Below are positions 36,841 to 47,759 of a stretch of DNA of 64,000 nt, in pieces. Below the pieces are notes generated by a model, which saw only the letters and a list, made by a program, of their open reading frames with translations, had not been told where the DNA came from and ran no database searches. Numbering within the stretch: the stretch's first letter is position 1; the number at the start of each line of letters is the position of its first letter. Position numbers and translations under genes: made by a program. Source of the stretch: Hymenolepis diminuta (lineage: Eukaryota > Platyhelminthes > Cestoda > Cyclophyllidea > Hymenolepididae); contig CAADRB010000005.1 of assembly GCA_900708905.1 (NCBI GenBank), positions 859,846 to 923,845 of the forward strand, in the 5' to 3' direction.

Positions 36841-39800
36841 TCAATATAAACTTGCATCTAGAATTAAAAGATATTAAATGATGAGTTGAAGAAAATTAAA
36901 TATATATATATATATATATAAGAACATAGGTCTAAATTGCAACTTACTGATAGCGTATGTGTCCTCTTTTCTTTGTGGACGTTGTTCGAAAATAGTTTCT
37001 CCAGCATCTTCAAAGGTAGCAAATTCCCCACCCCGCATTTTAACAACAGTCGGCGGAAGCCTATCTGACGCGATAGAAGAAATGGAACTAGTTGATCCAC
37101 TGTCATGACCATTATGGCCCTTCTTCTTTTTCATTTCCATTCTCTTTCGATATGATTGCATTCGCGCACGGAAACCTGGACTTTGGCCAACTATTACAAT
37201 ACGACCATAGAGACTAGGAATAGAGGAGTTGGAGGAGTGAGTCGAACTTCTTTCAGGATAGGAGGCACGTACTTCACCAACCTCCTGCTTCTGGATGTTA
37301 ATGAAAGAATCGGGTGGTTGATCAACTATATTGACAGCATAAGACTGAGGTTGAGGTTTCATCTCTAGTTTGATATCACCGCGTCTGCGATGTCTGTGCG
37401 TTCCATATGGAGAAATCGAGCTCCATGAAGATACTGAGTCACGCCTGTGATGGGCTGATCGACGATAGTGATGGCGACTGCCTTTAGGAGTAACTGAACT
37501 CCATGATGAGATGGAGTCCATGGAGCTTGTCCGATGTTTGCCATGACGTTTCTTGTGGCGTCTAGTACCATGAGGAGATATTGAACTCCAGGATGAGACA
37601 GATTCTGGACGGTGTTTGCCAGAAATGTGATAAATCCTTCGGCTTCCTCCGGGTGAGGTTGAACTCCAAGATTGAAGGGAATCACGGCGCTGTTTTCGTA
37701 AAGGAACTGCACCAAAGACATAACGAGATCCAGCAAGGCTTATATCTTCAGGGATATTTGCAGCAGTTATAGTAAGAGGAATTTGGAACAGGCCTCCACC
37801 GCACATTGTTCGCATGTGAGTATTGCCTTTCAGAGCGGGTTTAGTGCCGCGAAGTTGGGAGGCATAGAGACATACTTCACTTGGTGAAGCTGTGACGGTG
37901 AAATTAGTCTCACCTTCATCGAAATCGAAACTCTGCTGTGAAGAGGTTCTGTACTCTGTCATCTCATGATCTGTACCAACCCCTATGCCGAACTCCTCCT
38001 CGCTCACTGATCCTCCTAAAAGTAGAATAAACGAAAGATATTCATATTATTTTATTTCTTGATTAAGGTAGATAACTGTTGAAGAGAAGGTCTTTCTTCT
38101 AAGCATGTCCATCCGAGAAGAAATTGTCAAAATTTTGGTCTTTCTATTAAAATCTTTCTTTTCATTGATTAATCTGGGAAAATTATAAAACTAGGAAAGC
38201 ACTGTCGATTTGATTACCACAAATCAACAAATGACTAACGAATAAATAGGCTCTCCTATCATACCGACCCATACCGACTTAGGTAATGATAATGAACTGT
38301 ATGCACATTTTCATAGCATCGCCAAACTAAAGAGAAAAGAAAATAATCCCATAAACTTCCTTCGCTCTTATCTTAACCTTAAATAATTCATTTGCATTTA
38401 CTGATTCTATTTCGGATTAAAACAATACAAAACTGCACTTACCACTCTTCCTCTTCTTCCTGAACATTTTCTTGAAGAATCCGGAGAATCGATGCTTGCG
38501 ATGCTTGTCTTTCTCATCTTCTCCGCCATGTTTCGAAGAAGCTGGAAGGGTCACCGATTTGGTTTCATAAGTTCCCGAATAACGCGCCGCAGCATTCACT
38601 TCATGCTCTACGTGAGCATCTATAGAGAGCTCACCTCCAACACTATTTCTATCACTTAAACGTTGAGTATATTTTGGTGAGGCAATTAAATAAGGAACTG
38701 GTTGAGCATCTCTATTTGAAGCATCAATCTTCATAGGCATATTGAGTCCATGTATACCACAGACAGGATATCCATCAAGTGAAGCACTTCGTAGGACTTT
38801 AGCACCCTCTTCATCAAACAGATTTGAAGCGATTTCGGACGATTCACCCTTGAGAAGATGCTTTTTCTCTTTCTTAGTTGCCTGAGAAGTTCCAGTGACC
38901 AAAACTGCTCCTCCTGCCAAATCAACACTAGGTGGTTTCGAATGCTGAACATCCGAAGTAACCATCTTCTGAGTAATCTCTGGCTCTCCATCCCAAGAGA
39001 TATCTGCGCGTGGTTGGTATTTACCAGTTGGTCCTTCTGGGGCTTTTTCAAGATCATAAGATCCTTTAACACCGACGATTGGAGTAATGCCCTTTTCATT
39101 GACAGATAAAATATTTTCCTGAGTGAGAGTCAGAGGCATCGATGAGTGTACTCCAGTATATTTGAGAGATTTACTTAATATTGCACGGTTATTACCAAAC
39201 AGATCATCAGCTATTTCAGGAGAAGATCCCTTCAATTTCTCTTTCTTCTTATGCTCTTCTTTAGGAGCTATGAATACAGCCTCACCAGTTGATGTTTTTG
39301 CTTTAGTAATGCCTTCAAGTTGTAGAGGAATATCCAAAGATGGTTGACTGTAGGTGAGGGATTCAATTGAACCTCTTCCTGTTGCCGAACCTACCATGAA
39401 ATTAGAAGCAATGATAGAAGAATCTCCCTTTAATTTCTTTTTCGTTTTTTCATCAAATTCCACAACTACATTGTCTGCAGATGCTCTCTGATACGTTCCA
39501 GTTTGAATTTGGAATTTCTTCTCAGCTCCATCAATGTCGTAAGAACCCCTTCCATGGCTAATCAAAGAGCCTTTTGATCCACTACGAGACGAGGAAGACG
39601 ATATTTTTGAACCCACTGCCATTGCAGCCAGAGTTACTTTTTCTGAAGAAATGTCTGGATTAGCATACTCGGTAGTAATGGTCTGCTCAGGTTTTATCGG
39701 AACAGTTCCCACGACAGATATGTCTTTATTTGAACCGTGCTTGGATGACTTCCTTCCGAATAGTGACTTCTTGGTTCCCTTTTCTTTCTCCGGTTTCGGC

Positions 39801-42800
39801 TCCTTCTCTTTCTTACCTCCCTTACCGAAATGAATACCACCATGGGATTTCTTATTTTCCTCACCCGGGGGAGATGATGTTGAATGGGATTTCTTGCTAT
39901 GCCCAACGATGACTAATTTTTTCTTATCTTTGCCTTTTTCGGGTTGACTGCTTAGATTCGGCACTGATGCTGCGCCGGCAGCTACGAAAACTTCTGAGCC
40001 ATCAGCGCTATATTCCGGACCGGCTTCTTCAACCCACACATCTTCAACGCTTAGTGAATTGACATATTCATTTCCAGATGTACGAATAGATCCCTTGGAG
40101 CCTCGTTTAAAGTGGAATTTGTCACGAAGACTTGCCTTTAGAGACTCACGGCTACCGGAATTCTTCCTTTTAGAGAGAGACATGGTTGAGTCCCGTTTTC
40201 CTGATACCGCAAACGACTCAACATTCGGATCAGCGGATGCGCGTACAGGTTCGTTAGCTGTTCTAGCTATGATGTTTATATCTTCTCCAGCATTTATATA
40301 GGTATCTGGCTCCTCTCGAGTTGTTGCCAAAGTTTGTTTCGATCGGAAACTTCCATGAGTCGCCACCACGATAGGTGGTTTTGGTTTGCGATTGGAAGAT
40401 CGACGATTTTCTGACAGGCGAATGAATCCTGGAGTCACCTCTGCCGAGGGTTCGTTGAAGTCATTATAGTCGCTGCGAATTGAGCCATCGTTTTCACTCA
40501 GAAGGTCTTTAAATTCAACTCCTGTGAACTCGGCGTCACCGTCTATTGAAATGTGGGTGACTTGAGGAAGTGAAACTAGATGCTTCTGTGTGCAAAGTTG
40601 CAGTCCATTGAGGTATATCTGAAAGAAATAAGTATATGCATTAGTGAAGTAGGTACATCGATATAATGTCAATGAAGATATTACAGTAACAATAAGGAAA
40701 TACTAACTTCATGAGAGATTATTTCAGTAAATGAGGTTAAATTTCCCGCATTTCACTTCCGATGCAAAAGTAGTAGCGAAAATTTACTGATCAAGATGTA
40801 CTTACTAATGTTTCTTTAAGATTTTTGAGTAATTTAAAATACGCAGTGGTTTTCAAGAGAAAATTTTCTGCTGTAGGAAATGTATTTGAATACACAGAAG
40901 AACGGGAGGGTATCAGGCAACCGAGTGTGGAATAATAAGACGCAACAGGTCCGGAAACTAGATAAACTAACTAGGTCACGGCACCACATTAAAGATCTCT
41001 GGGTTGTCTGAGTTTCGCAAGAACAAAGTAAGAGAGAAGAAATTCTTGAAGTGTATAATTTTGGAAATTGTGTTACGAATAGTTTTTTTATCGTTATGAA
41101 ATTTCGCTTACGTTAAAAGCGTTTGGATACAAACTGCATTAGAAGTAAGAATTTCATTATTTTCGTGAAGATTTACGTTCAATTTCCCTTATTGTTTATG
41201 CCAAAATCCAGTTATATTTTGATTCTAGTGGAGATCGGGTTTTACCATCAAATTATTCCGAGGTGAAATCTGGCGAAAAACAAACAAGAATCGTCGACTG
41301 TTATTATAAAAGCAATAAATTGTACTAATGATCACAGTTAATATGGATATCAACCATAAAAATTGATAGGTAACGGACAAAAGATTGATGTATGGAGTTC
41401 CGCGAAGTTGTGTACAACCAAATTATACCTGAGGATGCACAACTGTCAAGATCAACCCGAAAGAAATTAATAAGGAGCGATAAATCTTTATTTATTCATT
41501 AAGCAAATACAATGAATCCTCAAGGTCATAATGACAAGGAAAATCCTTCAATATAATCGCTTCTGCTGTTAATGAAAGACAATACACAACTATTATGATG
41601 ACCTGATTTGAACTCATTAATTTTAAGATATCTCCCTAAAGCATAATAAAGAAATCTCTATCTTTCATGAAATATATTTAAATGTTCGCTTATAAATCAT
41701 TGATTAGGTAAATGCATACATAAACAGGAGTCAATTTCACCGATACTTACATCGAAGGAAACGTCCAAAGCGACAATTCGAATTTGGAAGTTCTCGGCAG
41801 CCGGAGCATTTCCAGATTGCATTTGACGAGGTACCCCCTCCATGTAGGTCATAGTTGTCCATTTTCCGTTTTTGGTCAGTGTGAATTGTAATGGCAAAGC
41901 CGTGTTCTCACCATTTCTACTGTACTTCTCCGCAAGTATTTCGATTGTAATTCTTGAAGGGAAGATGTGAAGAGGAAAGTTCATCAATTTGTACTTTGTA
42001 CTTAGTGCATATTATGGAGCACTGTACTAATAATCGAAACCGCAAATTGCCTAACCAAATTATGACGAAAGAATTATTGGAGACCAGAGGAAATTGTCTA
42101 TGAGATAAATCCCCATAATCAAAGAATAATTCATAAAAAAAGACGGAGAGATTTGCGAAAGGTCATTCCGATATTTTAATTCCCAAGAAAATAACCTTCT
42201 TCTAAGTTGCGCAGAAATAGACTTATTGGAGACGATTTCAGAAGAGCATGAGTCATGCCATGGATAATAATAACAAATCGTTTTACTATGTGATCAGTAA
42301 GAAGTGGCAATAGTTGTGAAACCATTAACGTGTACTAGGTTTGTAGCTTGAAGTAACCCAGATTAAACTTCGATGACCTACGTAAAACAGCGATGAAAAT
42401 AGGCATTCGAAAGTTCATTAAGATATTCAATTTGGAGGTACAAATGGTTGTGGGGCTAATTTTTATGGGTTATTAGCATCATCAAAAAAACGCAAAAATT
42501 GATTATCCCTTCATAAATCATACATTCGTTCGTTGAAATTTTGTTAAAACCAAATACAAAAGCGTCACAATTTTCTGGATTCGTAACCCTCATGAACTTA
42601 AGTTACTTAAATGAAAAAGAACATTTAACGGGAAATAAAAAAATATTCAAATGAAGGTTATGAGGAAATGTTGTAGCAAGCTACTTGTTAAAATTTTCTC
42701 TTTTACATCTAATTTAGGGCACATTAAAACAAACTTAATTTGTTTAAATATATAAAATAAGCCAACGAATTAGCATATCCATTTTACAATGGAAACACGG

Positions 42801-43374
42801 CATCGGGAATAGTGAGAATAACCATTTTAAAACAAATTGAAAGTACTTTCATTTTTTATTCCAAGTATGAATCCAATTTTTTAAGTAAAAACTTTAAATA
42901 TCAATTTGTATAAGAGGTAAAATTTACTCACCTTTCTCCATAAAAATATCCAGTGATTTCAATAACATCTTTGTGCAGTAGACCTCCTGGAATTTCATAG
43001 TAAAAGCATGGTTCCTGTAGAAAATGTGAAATTTGTTAGACATGACAACAAGACAGAGAAGCTTTTCTTCAGAATCTTTGAAAAAATTGTTTTATTCATC
43101 GCGGTAGAAGAAATACATTAAAATTCAATAATATAACCTCAACATGGTTACCAAATCAAGTAGCATTAAGAGTAAATATTAAATTAAAAAAATAACTTAA
43201 TTCCGCCAACAACACGTTTTTATCAGAGGTCAATATTAATTGTAAATAAGATTTCTAAAAATTTACCAAAATAATGATTTAAACTGGGAGATAAAATTTT
43301 AAGTATCAATAAAAAATGAAATAACTGTATTTTTAACTCACATCTGAGCCTCCTTCGTTATGAAAATCATCCAT
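36841..43374 (-). CDS. Galectin-like domain protein with a long basic, repeat-rich tail
   Basis: Six coding exons: 43342-43374, 42932-43014, 41751-41952, 38443-40618, 36948-38015 and 36841-36857. Donors are GTGAGTT, GTGAGTA, GTAAGTA, GTAAGTG and GTAAGTT, and every acceptor is AG. Phases agree and give 1192 residues. An in-frame TAA nine bases before the first ATG supports the start. Residues 12 to about 140 match a galectin domain: YEIPGG, then ITGYFYGER, a W at residue 70, FQIRI, then IYLNGLQL and ISIDGD. The usual His-Asn-Arg and Asn..Trp..Glu-Arg sugar pocket is not preserved, so lactose-type binding is doubtful. The remaining ~1050 residues are Ser/Lys/Arg-rich and probably disordered, with two repeat systems and a basic-aromatic patch at 815-831. 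No signal peptide or membrane helix is visible, as in other galectins. Function is unknown. The last exon is the weakest part, because reading through the donor would instead stop at 36874. Confidence 0.85.
36858..36947 (-). other. Proposed intron 5, containing a (TA)10 run
   Basis: GTAAGTTGCA donor and a TATCTTTTAATTCTAG acceptor 90 bp downstream. It holds a perfect TA run at 36901-36920. Splicing here gives a five-residue end (NASLY) instead of a low-complexity YIYIYIF read-through. Other acceptors further downstream cannot be excluded. Confidence 0.5.
36901..36920. repeat. (TA)10 microsatellite
   Basis: Twenty bases of perfect TA repeat inside proposed intron 5. Confidence 0.95.
37378..37683 (-). 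repeat. Four tandem SSWSS repeats (residues about 943-1044)
   Basis: In exon 5 four consecutive units of about 25-29 residues share the core DS-x-SSWSS-x-(S/T)P-x-G, followed by a His/Arg/Lys-rich spacer such as HRHRRRG. The single Trp and the SP/TP site are kept in all four. The alternation of Ser-rich core and basic spacer offers many potential phosphorylation sites and would be strongly positive when unphosphorylated. The role is unknown. Confidence 0.85.
38016..38442 (-). other. Intron 4 of the galectin-like gene
   Basis: Phase-1 intron of 427 bp with GTAAGTGCAG donor and TTCTACTTTTAG acceptor. It joins the two long tail exons in one frame. Confidence 0.75.
38443..38493 (-). other. Basic-aromatic patch, residues 815-831
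   Basis: The end of exon 4 encodes HRFSGFFKKMFRKKRKS. Phe residues mixed with Lys/Arg and a Ser resemble, in composition only, the membrane-binding effector region of MARCKS-type proteins. Electrostatic binding to acidic membranes or RNA is an inference. Confidence 0.45.
38717..39481 (-). repeat. Three degenerate protein repeats in the tail (residues about 486-740)
   Basis: Within exon 4, three units of roughly 60 residues share a lysine-rich run, the core LKG-x-SS-x-IA-x-N/D-(L)F, then a Ser/Leu-rich segment and a P-L-x-L or P-M-x-I end. Cores are LKGDSSIIASNF, LKGSSPEIADDLF and LKGESSEIASNLF. Before two units a GSYD motif and a G-x-YQ-x-RA motif also recur. The units are well diverged in DNA, so the duplication is old and the motif itself appears constrained. 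Confidence 0.7.
40619..41750 (-). other. Intron 3 of the galectin-like gene
   Basis: Phase-0 intron of 1132 bp with GTAAGTATCG donor and ATTTCTTTCAG acceptor. It interrupts the galectin domain just before the IYLNG strand. Nothing else recognised. Confidence 0.8.
41751..43014 (-). other. Galectin-like domain, exons 2 and 3
   Basis: Exon 2 (42932-43014) encodes residues 12-38, from EPCFYYEIPGG to GYFYGE. Exon 3 (41751-41952) encodes residues 39-106, from the split Arg codon to VALDVSFD. The strand continues directly in exon 4 with IYLNGLQL. In canonical galectins a conserved LHFNPR segment and VVRNS precede NGxWGxEER. Here the stretch is LPLQFTLTKNGKW, which retains the NG-x-W turn but has Gln for the His and lacks the Asn/Arg block. 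The domain therefore looks complete in fold but altered in its binding face. Confidence 0.8.
41953..42931 (-). other. Intron 2 of the galectin-like gene
   Basis: Phase-2 intron of 979 bp with GTGAGTA donor and a pyrimidine-rich CTTCCCTTCAAG acceptor. No embedded gene or repeat recognised. Confidence 0.75.
43015..43341 (-). other. Intron 1 of the galectin-like gene
   Basis: Phase-0 intron of 327 bp with GTGAGTT donor and TTTTCTACAG acceptor. AT-rich, nothing else seen. Confidence 0.75.
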
Positions 43375-43392
43375 TTTCTTTTAATTTTTTGC

Positions 43393-43402
43393 CTAAAAAT
43401 TG
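43393..43402 (-). other. Possible splice acceptor just upstream of the start codon
   Basis: The minus strand reads ACAATTTTTAG ending at 43393, 18 bases before the ATG at 43374. It could accept a 5' UTR exon transcribed from the GC-richer island at 43.8 kb, or a trans-spliced leader as used by many flatworm genes. This is an inference from position and motif only. Confidence 0.3.
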
Positions 43403-43560
43403 TATTATTTTATTAATAGAAAGAAAATTAATTTGTAATTTAATGAAATTTGAATTAAGTGCAACTAATTCTTTATTAATGACTGAAATAACAATTGTCC
43501 AATAAACCAAAATTGTGTCATCGTCATAGTAAATATTATAAAAAGGGTTGTTAATGTAGC

Positions 43561-43580
43561 CCATTTAAATATTTAAATGG
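43561..43580. promoter_or_regulatory. 20-bp perfect palindrome upstream of the galectin-like gene
   Basis: CCATTTAAAT followed directly by its exact reverse complement, 187 bp upstream of the start codon. It contains two TTTAAA hexamers. Chance is possible in AT-rich DNA, but the GG/CC ends and the location make it notable. Confidence 0.5.
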
Positions 43581-43769
43581 AGGATTTGAATAACCTGCGA
43601 AATGTTTACTGAAAGATAGGATGGAATTGCTTTGTTTGAATCAACTGATAGAAAAAAATTGAAAAGTCCAGAAAAAGAAGCTCCAGGTGAATGCTTCTTT
43701 AAGCTAACTCGCACTCAATTTATGGTGCTCTGAAAAGTAAAACTAGAGTTAGCACTTTAGGTGTCAAAT

Positions 43770-43870
43770 ACGTGCCCGACGCCTTGAGCTGATTGGTCTC
43801 TGGTAGAGAGCATGTTTCACTCTGCAGCCAATCACAGCAAACCTCAATGTGTCATCGAGCACGCGCACGC
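43770..43870 (-). promoter_or_regulatory. Probable promoter island of the galectin-like gene
   Basis: A GC- and CpG-richer island (about 43770-44070) in otherwise AT-rich DNA, beginning roughly 400 bp upstream of the start codon. It carries CCAAT boxes in opposite orientations, GATTGG at 43791-43796 and CCAATC at 43828-43833, the type of site bound by NF-Y. No TATA box is evident nearby, as is common for island promoters. A 71-codon plus-strand frame within the island is probably composition-driven. Confidence 0.4.
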
Positions 43871-44119
43871 TCAAAACAAAATCAAACAAGCTTTGTGATG
43901 AGTATTCGTGGGTTTGGGTATGTCGTTCTCCTTCACGTGGGCTTAAATTTCGATGTGTAAGCGCTTTCAGAACAGGTTTCGTAAGTGACTCGCCTCCTCA
44001 CACAACAACTCGTCAAACAAAATTCGATAGTCGAGGAGGAATTGCATTGATCGGTGATGCATGACTGATACAAAGTTAATCATCAGTGCGCTTAGAAAAG
44101 GTGGTATCAGAGACACAAT

Positions 44120-44230
44120 TTGGATATATATGCGGGGTATACAGCTTTCAATGCACTATTCATTGAGAGGAGAGAAAAAGCACATTTGGGATTTCAGTTT
44201 TGAGTACAAGATTTCTACATAGCTTCAGCT
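44120..44230 (+). repeat. Dispersed repeat, copy 1 of three (others 52.2 and 53.4 kb)
   Basis: Ordered blocks GGGGTATA, GCTTTCAATG, ATTGAGAGGAGAGAAA, TTTGGGATTT and AGATTTCTACATAG line up with the copies at 52200-52315 and 53395-53515 in the same orientation and at the same spacing. Function and class are unknown, and no coding potential is evident. Confidence 0.65.
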
Positions 44231-47200
44231 GCAGTTAGGGACCTTTCGTTCAAAATAGCAGAATTGCTTGCAAGGTTTTAAGATAAGCGTAGCTTAACTC
44301 TTATAATCGTCTTTTAAATCCCGTCAGTGCTCGCATTACGACCAACGTAATTTGATGCTAGATACCGAGTCATGGATTATCTCCAAGTGATATCATTACT
44401 TGGTCATATTTCAGTCGCCATTTGACAAAATTTAGGAAGGATAAGAGGATTATATGTAAAATAGGCATTAATTTTACCAATGATTTGAATTTGTTGCTGA
44501 TTCCTATTACGGATACCCATCCAATGGTTTTGAAAATCGTTTCCGAATCAATTTCTCTTCCAATGATACTGAAAAGACAGGTTAATTGTTTCCAAGACCC
44601 TTTAAAAAACCAATATTTTCTGCGATTCTAATGAGTTCTCATTTGGTATTGGATAATGAGGGTCTTAGAACAAATGCATAGTTACCATTTTCGGTTTTCA
44701 CATTTGATAATCTCATTTTGAGGATAAAGCAAATGCGGATAATTTTTTATGCTGTTTACAAACGATGAATGATTGACAGGAATGACAGCAGGCAATGAAT
44801 TGCAAATTTTTAATTAAAGCGAGTTTTGTCGGCTTATTAAAAGCAAAAATAATGACAACTTTATTATAAGCAGATTGATGACTCAAAATGCTCCCCATCT
44901 TTTGATAATTTTTATGATCAAATCGTAAGTATATTATGATTTTAAAGCCCTTCTGATCTTGTATTGATCGTATTAAGCCATTGTAACAATGTAGAAATCA
45001 CTGAAACTGAAGTGAGTTTCAAAAAAAAGAGTTTTCATTTGAAGTCGACAAACATTACTGAATAGCATAGATAACATGCTTCATTTTTTCATTTTATACA
45101 TCTTGTAGGTGGTCTCCTTGCTCACTTTAAATGAATGTTATGCCAGTGTACTCCACTCTTAATATGTTTACGGTTAGTTTAAGCAAAGCTGTAAACACAT
45201 CTAGTACGAATCCAGTGGCAGTTTGACCTTTAAAAGTAAATCATATGAGAGTAATTTTGCTATTCCATAGAGGCATTGCCAAACTAAGTACATATATGCC
45301 ATTTCCCTCTTTAGTAAAATAGATTTAATTCAATCGTAATGGAAGTCTTATTTCAATATCCATCTATGATATTCCTCTTTCGGCTCTCCATGTTCACGCC
45401 ATCTAGTTTCATTATAATTTGGAAACGAGGAGCATGTATAGTGATATCTACATCTGTAAACACAATTATAAATATCTCGTTAACTTTAGAGAGGCTAGTT
45501 AAGAAGATAGTTACATTAGGAATATTAAACTATTTGATTTAAATTCTCGCTTGGGATCATCACACATTAAATGATTGGTGGGTAACACACTGTTTTATTC
45601 CGTTAATCTGACCACATTGACTCAATTACCATTGATCAACCTGATTTATTGAGTTAACTGTACGAAGTGGTTGAAAAGTAATTAAAATTTAAAGAAGTAC
45701 AAAGTCCTATTGTTCAAGAATGCCTACGCGGAAAGCGGTTGTTCAAGAACTGGAATGATAATGGATCATAGCTGAAGCACAAGTTTAGATCGAGACTAAA
45801 TTTTAGGCCACAAGTTCTTTTATATGTGTAATACAAAATCGGACTTCAAATCAAACCTTATATTATTGCGTACTCACATTCCATAATCTTAAATAAACTT
45901 ATCTTTAGTGTTAAAACAGGAACGGCCTGTAAAGAAGAAATCGGGTATGCAGCCAGTCCTCTTCTTATTCAAAGCAGTTCAGTGAAATGAAGAGAAAATA
46001 TTTTCATAAAAATGAGCTTCAGAATTCAGCGTTAAAAATAAAAGCGGTAAAAAAATATCGAGATATAAAAAATTAAGATAGGGCCTTACGGAGTTCATTC
46101 CTTGTTCTAATTGAATTTATAAGCGATGCATTCTTTCATTCAATTCATTTGTTTGATACGATCTTTAAATAAAAGAATTATAAATAATAGACAAATCTGC
46201 AGTCTTAAAACCCTTAAATGTCTAACAATTTCGCACTAATCTGATACTTTAGGAAATGGCAAATCCTGAAACGACATGATTAAACTAGGTTAGCAGGATC
46301 GCTAAGAAGGAGATCATACTATTTTCAACTTACAAGGCGATCAATCCACCTAACTTGTGGAGTATAATTGAGCTCTGTGTTGACCTCAAATGAGACTGGT
46401 TAGTATTGCTACCAGTGGTAAAATAAGTGGGTGTCGTTGGTGTTACTCATACTATCTGCGTGCCAAGAAAGATAGTAAGTAAATGAGAAATCTCGTGCAG
46501 TTGTGAGACAATACATGCGAATCACAAATTGTTTCAAACAAGATCAGAACTTTGTGGCTGAAAGTTTGTGCAACGGGGTGTGTGTGTTCCTCAACAGGCA
46601 AGAAGATATATATTAATCCTCACCCAAAAAATGATCTTTGGGTAACTCTGTGAGATATCGAAAAATTCACAGGAGATATTAGACAGGGTTACAACAGCTT
46701 CTAACACATAACTAGCGTTAAAATATGATTTCAGAAAATCAGGGTAATACACTTTGAATTCTGCTTGAGTGCTTTTCAGTGGTGGTAGCTCGCACCTGAT
46801 ATGTGAGAATTTTCCGATTCAAAAATCCTCCCTCTCTCCCCCTCCCTCTGGTGCTACAAAGGTCCTGACTCCTGAGAGTCTGGTTCTACACTCATAAAAT
46901 TAGAGAAAAAGAATACTGGATTACATTAGAGTCTCTGATATCTCAATCGCATTAGACTTCTTGAGTAGTATATTTAGTTAGAGGCATCTATCTTGATTTG
47001 TCAGCAGTTCGAACAATTGGTTCCAATCCTAATCATTATGGAAGTTTTGCTGAAGTATAAATTGAAGACTGTATTGAGGACAAATGGCTCGTTGGAGAGT
47101 TTGTCATTTTTATTTTTGTAGTAACATAATTCACAATTTCTTTGTAATGTTAAAGCCAGGTTCCTGTCTCTATGACTTTGTTGCTCATTAATTGTTGCTA

Positions 47201-47400
47201 GGACAGCAATGCACTAACTGATTTTAAGAAGACTCATTATTGGGAAAAGTTATATGTTATATAAATGATACTGAAGGTGAAAAGTCTGCCAGCTTTTGTT
47301 TCAACTTACTGTCAGAATGTCAGGAGCAGCATGCGCTTGCATACTGATTAAATGATTTATATTGATCTGTTATTCCTGAACGTGTCATTCTATCTCGACT
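44231..47400. other. AT-rich intergenic sequence, nothing recognised
   Basis: Short chance frames only. A pyrimidine-rich stretch occurs at about 46825-46860. Confidence 0.55.
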
Positions 47401-47444
47401 AAGATCTTGGAGATCGTACGTTTTTCATACTCACCAAAAGTACA

Positions 47445-47503
47445 TTTGGCACGCCATGAGGCAGATGCCTACGCAAGCTGCCTGTCCACAGAGGCGTGCC
47501 AAA
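47445..47503 (+). promoter_or_regulatory. Strong hairpin with nested stem
   Basis: TTTGGCACGCC (47445-47455) pairs perfectly with GGCGTGCCAAA (47493-47503). Inside it AGGCAG (47459-47464) pairs with CTGCCT (47478-47483). The stem totals 17 base pairs with small bulges and is GC-rich, which is rare in this window. It sits 112 bp upstream of a TATA box, within a GC-richer unit. Confidence 0.7.
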
Positions 47504-47614
47504 GCCTTCATGACGTATGCAATAAAGCATCCACCTTCCAACTGCCATCCTCGCTGATGCCATTCCTTTGTATCACAGATTGTCCCTCTCGACTCAATAG
47601 TGCCTTTGCCTTCC

Positions 47615-47622
47615 TATATAAA
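47615..47622 (+). promoter_or_regulatory. TATA box followed by a poly(A) signal 100 bp downstream
   Basis: TATATAAA here is followed by ACACAC, a pyrimidine-rich stretch and AATAAA at 47721-47726. A hairpin, a TATA box and a poly(A) hexamer within 300 bp is the layout of an LTR (U3-R) or of a very short transcription unit. LTR ends and target duplications were not found, so the class is open. Confidence 0.4.
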
Positions 47623-47759
47623 CAACCTTGTACACACATATCCTCTCCGTCCTGCCTGCTTTAACCACATCCAATACCTACACCAACTCTCTCCCTCTCG
47701 TGGTTTCCTGGTTCCCTCACAATAAACTGCTCACCGCTGTCTTATCTTTTCCCTAGAAT

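Noticed and set aside
38731..39109. Other-frame open stretches of up to 122 codons inside exon 4
   Set aside because: They are shadows of the long galectin-tail frame, which is supported by phase-consistent splicing and protein repeats.
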